From assembly GCA_040754315.1 (NCBI GenBank), contig JBFMCS010000043.1, positions 16,212-80,211 of the forward strand: a stretch of DNA of 64,000 nucleotides, in the 5' to 3' direction. The translations under genes were made by a program, and so were the position numbers. Position 1 is the stretch's first letter; each line of letters opens with the position of its first letter. The notes beneath the pieces were generated by a model that was given only the letters and a program-made list of their open reading frames with translations, ran no database searches and was not told where the DNA came from. Shown piece by piece: positions 60,711 through 64,000 of the stretch. This DNA is from Bacillota bacterium (GTDB taxonomy: Bacteria; Bacillota; Sulfobacillia; DUSP01; JBFMCS01).

Positions 60711-61711
60711 GGGCGCTAAGCATTGCCCGGGGGATATCGGGACAGGAAGGGGCAGTCCGGGAACTCCTCCAGGATGGCCTGGAGGGGGATGTCAGGGTGG
60801 ACGCCATGGGAAACCTGCTGGCCACCAAGGGAAAGGGCAGGGGCCTCAGGGTCATGCTGGCTGCCCACATGGACGAGGTAGGGCTCATGGTATCCTGGTT
60901 TGAAAAGGATGGGCTGCTTCGCTTCAAGACGGTGGGGGGCATGGACCCAAGGATCCTCCCGGCCAAGGCAGTCCTGGTCGGTCAGGAGGCCGTGCCTGGG
61001 GTAATCGGGGCCAAACCCGTGCACATGCAGGAGGAGGAGGTCCGGAAGAAACCCTACAGGATAGAGGACCTGTTCATCGACATCGGCGCCTCGTCCCGGG
61101 AGGAGGCGGAGCGCATGGTCAATCTCGGGGACCAGTGCACCTTTGCCACAGCCTACTCGGAGACGGAGGGCGGGATGATCCGGGCGAAGGCCCTGGATGA
61201 CAGGGCGGGGTGCTTCCTTGTCCGGCAGGTGTTCAGCGAGGAGTTTGACCTGGAGCTGACGGCGGCCTTCACTGTCCAGGAGGAACTGGGGCTCAGGGGG
61301 GCCGCGGTTGCGGCCTACTCGGTAAACCCGGAGATAGCCTTGGCCATTGACGTTACGTCAGCCAGTGACACTCCGGGTACAGACCTGCCCTGGCAGTCCA
61401 CCAGCCTCGGCAAGGGGCCTGCGATAAGTCTGATGGATGCCGCCGGCGTATATTCCCGCAAGGTGGCAGGGCGCTTGGCGGAGGTTGCCCAGTCTGAGGC
61501 CATACCATTCCAGTACAAGAGGTCCACCAGAGGGGGAACCGATGCGGGGAGGATACAGCTGGCCAGGGAGGGGGCTCTGGCCGCCACCCTTTCGGTGCCG
61601 GCCAGGTACATTCACTGCCCGGCCTCAGTCATGTCCAGGGAAGACCTGGAGAACACAGGAAGGCTCCTTGTGGCCTTCCTCAGGAGCCTGGAAGGGGGCG
61701 CGAACCTGTGA
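60701..61711 (+). CDS. M42 family aminopeptidase (second copy)
   Basis: A 336-residue paralogue. The metal and catalytic set is complete: MLAAHMDEVGLMV, KALDDRAGCFLVRQ, FTVQEELGLRGAAV, IDVTSASDTPG and RYIHCPASVMS. It shares the family insert but differs clearly in sequence from the first copy, so the duplication is old. ATG 60701 overlaps the first copy's TAG and has GGAGGG upstream. It may form a mixed particle with its neighbours (inference). Confidence 0.88.
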   Translation: MELGALSIARGISGQEGAVRELLQDGLEGDVRVDAMGNLLATKGKGRGLRVMLAAHMDEVGLMVSWFEKDGLLRFKTVGGMDPRILPAKAVLVGQEAVPGVIGAKPVHMQEEEVRKKPYRIEDLFIDIGASSREEAERMVNLGDQCTFATAYSETEGGMIRAKALDDRAGCFLVRQVFSEEFDLELTAAFTVQEELGLRGAAVAAYSVNPEIALAIDVTSASDTPGTDLPWQSTSLGKGPAISLMDAAGVYSRKVAGRLAEVAQSEAIPFQYKRSTRGGTDAGRIQLAREGALAATLSVPARYIHCPASVMSREDLENTGRLLVAFLRSLEGGANL

Positions 61712-62739
61712 GAGAACTTGCCGGCCGGCTGGTGCTGGCCTACGGGTCGTCTGGGAGCGAGGATGAGGTACGGGAGGCCATCGAGCGGGAGATATCGCCC
61801 TGGGTTGACCAGGTGTCCCAGGATGCCCTGGGTAACCTAATCGCCGTGAAGCGGGGAGCCGCAGGGTCAAAGAGCGTGATGCTGGTGGCTCACATGGACG
61901 AGCCTGGGCTGATGGTGACCCACGTGGAAGAGGAGGGCTTTCTCCGCTTCAGCACCGTGGGGAACGTGGATCCCCAGGTTCTCGTGGGGACCCGGGTGAG
62001 GTTCAAGAACGGGGCCCTTGGAGTGGTGTCCGCGGAGACCGCTGAGCCTGCCCGGGCATCTGAGCCTAAGAAGTTCTTCATAGACCCGGGGCTTGGCAAG
62101 GCTGCCTCAGGCGTCTTCAGGGTAGGGGACATGGCCGTCTTGGACGGGGAACTCGAGGAGATGGGGAACCACTGGGTTGGAAAGGCCCTGGACAACCGGG
62201 TGGGGTGCGCTGTGCTCATAGAGGCCGCCCGGGAACTCAGCGAGAACCCCGGGATTGGCAATGAGGTCCACTTCGTCTTCGCAACCCAGTCCGAGCTAGG
62301 GATAAGGGGGGCGCGGACCTGTGCCTACGGTCTAGGCCCCGACATGGGCCTGGCTGTGGAGGTGGTGGAGGCCCATGATACCCCCAAGACGGAGAAACCC
62401 GGGGTGAGCCTGGGCCGGGGCGTGGCCATCAAGGTAAAGGACCAGGCGATCATAGCTCACAGGGGTGTAAGGGGGCTGTTGGAGGAAACCGCCAGGCAAG
62501 AGGGAATACCCTACCAGAGAGAGGTGAGGGAAAAGGGTTTCAGCGATGCGGCGGCAATACAGCTCTCAAGAGCGGGCATTCCCGCAGGTGCGCTCTCAGT
62601 GCCCTGCCGCTACCGGCTGACACCGTCGGAAAGCCTGGACCCTAAGGATGTGGATGCCTGCCTGAGACTGCTCACGGCGGTCCTCAGGGGCTCCCTCGAT
62701 ATTCAGGGGAGGAGGTCTACCCAAGAGGATGAAGGTTAG
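61708..62739 (+). CDS. M42-like protein with degraded active site (third copy)
   Basis: A 343-residue paralogue that keeps the fold and some ligands (H62 in VAHMDEPGLMV, D162 in KALDNRVGC, E196) but not others. The catalytic Glu of the EE pair is Ser (S195 in ATQSELGIRG), the metal Asp is Glu (E218), and the last metal His is Leu (L304 in RYRLTPSESL). It is therefore probably inactive and may be structural or regulatory in a mixed M42 complex. GTG 61708 overlaps the second copy's stop; it overlaps the CBS gene by 11 bases. Confidence 0.82.
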   Translation: MRELAGRLVLAYGSSGSEDEVREAIEREISPWVDQVSQDALGNLIAVKRGAAGSKSVMLVAHMDEPGLMVTHVEEEGFLRFSTVGNVDPQVLVGTRVRFKNGALGVVSAETAEPARASEPKKFFIDPGLGKAASGVFRVGDMAVLDGELEEMGNHWVGKALDNRVGCAVLIEAARELSENPGIGNEVHFVFATQSELGIRGARTCAYGLGPDMGLAVEVVEAHDTPKTEKPGVSLGRGVAIKVKDQAIIAHRGVRGLLEETARQEGIPYQREVREKGFSDAAAIQLSRAGIPAGALSVPCRYRLTPSESLDPKDVDACLRLLTAVLRGSLDIQGRRSTQEDEG

Positions 62740-63190
62740 GGACATCATGACAAGGCCTGCCGTCAGCGTCAGAGAGGGCGTCACGCTGAAGGAGGCCGCG
62801 GCGATCATGGCCGATCAGCGCTTCAGCGGTGTACCCGTGGTGAACGACGAGGGACGGGTTGTGGGGGTTATTACCGAGGCGGATGTGCTCCGGCATGCTG
62901 GCACTGCCAGCCATACCTCGCTGAGGGACTCCTGGGGCTGGGTTTCTCCCTATTCTGACCCGAACGAGTTCGCCAAGGTGCGCACGGGCTTCGAGAGGAT
63001 GGCCACCACTACTGTGAGGGAACTGATGAGCAAGAAGGCCGTCACCGTTACTGCGGACACAGACATGGAGAAGGCAGCGGCCATCATGACGAAGAACCGG
63101 GTGAACCGCCTCCCCGTGGTGGATGTGGACGGGCGGCTGGTGGGGATCGTCACCAGGGCCGACATCGTCAGGGCCGTGGCCGAGGCATAG
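62729..63190 (+). CDS. tandem CBS-domain protein
   Basis: A 153-residue protein made of two CBS domains. MKVRDIMTRPAVSVREGVTL and RFSGVPVVNDEGRVVGVITE form the first; VRELMSKKAVTVTADTDMEK and RVNRLPVVDVDGRLVGIVTR the second. CBS pairs bind adenosyl nucleotides and regulate partner proteins. It overlaps the end of the third M42 gene, which suggests co-translation and possibly a link to that complex, but the partner is not known. Confidence 0.85.
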   Translation: MKVRDIMTRPAVSVREGVTLKEAAAIMADQRFSGVPVVNDEGRVVGVITEADVLRHAGTASHTSLRDSWGWVSPYSDPNEFAKVRTGFERMATTTVRELMSKKAVTVTADTDMEKAAAIMTKNRVNRLPVVDVDGRLVGIVTRADIVRAVAEA

Positions 63191-63201
63191 GGGGTTTAGG
63201 C

Positions 63202-63711
63202 ATGCTCCAGGCGTGGAAGGGACGGAACCCCGAGGTTCATCCCAGCGTGTACCTGGCGGAAGGCTGCGTGTTGATAGGCGGTGTGACCATAGGGGAGTCC
63301 AGCAGCGTCTGGCACTATGCGGTGCTAAGGGCGGACCTCGACGCCATCACCATAGGGAGGGCCAGCAACATACAGGATCTTTCCTGCATTCATTGTGTGG
63401 AGGGGGGCCCCACCGTTATCGGGGACCAGGTTACAGTAGGGCACGGTGCTGTACTCCACGCCTGCCACATTGGGAATAGGGTGGTAGTGGGGATGAAGGC
63501 GGTTGTGCTAGACGGGGCAGTGGTGGAGGACAACTGCATTATCGGGGCGGGAGCCGTAGTGTCCCCAGGCGCCAGGATCGGCAGAGGGAGCCTGGCGCTG
63601 GGGGTGCCTGCCCGGGTTGTAAGAACCCTAAGTGAACGGGAGATCGAGGGGATCACAAGATCGGCAGAGACCTACGCCGCTCTTGCCTCCGAGGCCGTGG
63701 GCCGCCGGTGA
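63202..63711 (+). CDS. gamma-carbonic-anhydrase-like hexapeptide protein
   Basis: A 169-residue left-handed beta-helix trimer protein. SVYLAEGCVLIGGVTIGESS and VWHYAVLRADLDAITIG match the start of the gamma-carbonic anhydrase family. The three zinc His lie in LSCIHCVEGG and GHGAVLHACHIG, as in the classic family. RNIQDLSC has SNIQD. A catalytic Glu loop as in Cam is absent, as in many Cam/YrdA-type proteins that show little activity. Start 11 bases after the CBS gene. Confidence 0.85.
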   Translation: MLQAWKGRNPEVHPSVYLAEGCVLIGGVTIGESSSVWHYAVLRADLDAITIGRASNIQDLSCIHCVEGGPTVIGDQVTVGHGAVLHACHIGNRVVVGMKAVVLDGAVVEDNCIIGAGAVVSPGARIGRGSLALGVPARVVRTLSEREIEGITRSAETYAALASEAVGRR

Positions 63712-64000
63712 CAGGGGGGTCATTCTAGGCTAATGGGAGGCTGCCGCAGGGTTCGGACGTGGTCCAGGTGGGGATGGTGGCCTCCTCGGAAGATGCAGAC
63801 TTGCGTTATTCCTCACCCATCCGCGGGTCGTTTGCTCCTGCTTTGATCTACAGATTTAATTGATCCGGAGGGATGTCGACGTCAAGGGAAAATGTCAGGT
63901 TAATTGATAAGCGATTCTGTCAGTAGGGGGCACCGTCTCAAGTAAAGCACTATTAGCGGCACGGCGGGTCGGCGGTCCATCACGGTACACATACTTGCGC
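63712..64000. other. terminal 290 bases with no recognised gene
   Basis: No coding frame with a known domain was seen. A CCGGAGGGATG start signal near 63867 leads only into a 17-codon frame. Confidence 0.4.

Noticed and set aside
1..64000. CRISPR array or cas genes
   Set aside because: No regularly spaced repeats and no Cas motifs were seen on either strand.

Overview
The window looks like chromosomal DNA of a high-GC, endospore-forming Bacillota (Clostridia-like) anaerobe. The support is spoIID and spoIIP, a nickel CO dehydrogenase with ferredoxin and flavoprotein partners, a cobalamin riboswitch over alpha-ribazole salvage genes, corrinoid-dependent methylamine methyltransferases, radical SAM enzymes, and heavy use of GTG and TTG starts behind strong Shine-Dalgarno sites. 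No ribosomal RNA, phage structural gene, intact transposase or CRISPR array was seen.

1-14.3 kb (plus strand) is a defence island: a DUF3883 helicase (cut by the window edge), a SIR2 protein with a HerA ATPase, a small KTSC protein, an OLD-family ATPase/nuclease, a DUF1156 DNA methyltransferase and a DUF499 AAA+ ATPase. Most genes overlap or nearly touch. Between KTSC and OLD lies a decayed scar, a methyltransferase N-terminus joined to a helicase C-terminus, which shows that an earlier copy of the system was duplicated and then collapsed. SIR2-HerA-KTSC and OLD therefore look like accessory cargo placed at helicase/methyltransferase junctions.

14.9-31.7 kb: a PII-like protein with two DUF1538 membrane proteins; a CopA copper ATPase with an FTR-like protein and a glutaredoxin; a D,D-carboxypeptidase; an aminotransferase; CreD-like and bactofilin-like membrane proteins; AcpS; CysE; a decay zone (broken cysK, vapBC, truncated hydroxyacid dehydrogenase); and CblT/CblS behind a B12 riboswitch.

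31.9-41.1 kb: Nnr, a run of amino-acid and peptide catabolic genes ending in a DUF362 ferredoxin, a family 4 uracil-DNA glycosylase, and tsaE-tsaB-rimI.

41.1-48.8 kb is the most striking region: a complete pyrrolysine cassette (pylT tRNA with CUA anticodon, pylSc, pylB, pylC, pylD, pylSn) followed by mtbB, a dimethylamine methyltransferase whose reading frame is interrupted by one in-frame TAG at codon 348. A non-pyrrolysine MttB-family gene is divergent. UAG is also an ordinary stop codon for many neighbouring genes, so decoding must be conditional or context dependent.

49-64 kb: a relE/phd toxin-antitoxin pair; cooS-cooF-FAD oxidoreductase; spoIID; a DUF1614-SpoIIP fusion; tsaD; an acyltransferase; a radical SAM-PDZ protein; three tandem M42 peptidases, the last of which has lost active-site residues; a CBS protein; and a gamma-carbonic-anhydrase-like protein. 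CO dehydrogenase, B12 salvage and methylamine methyltransferases together suggest a methylotrophic or acetogenic C1 metabolism; this is inference.
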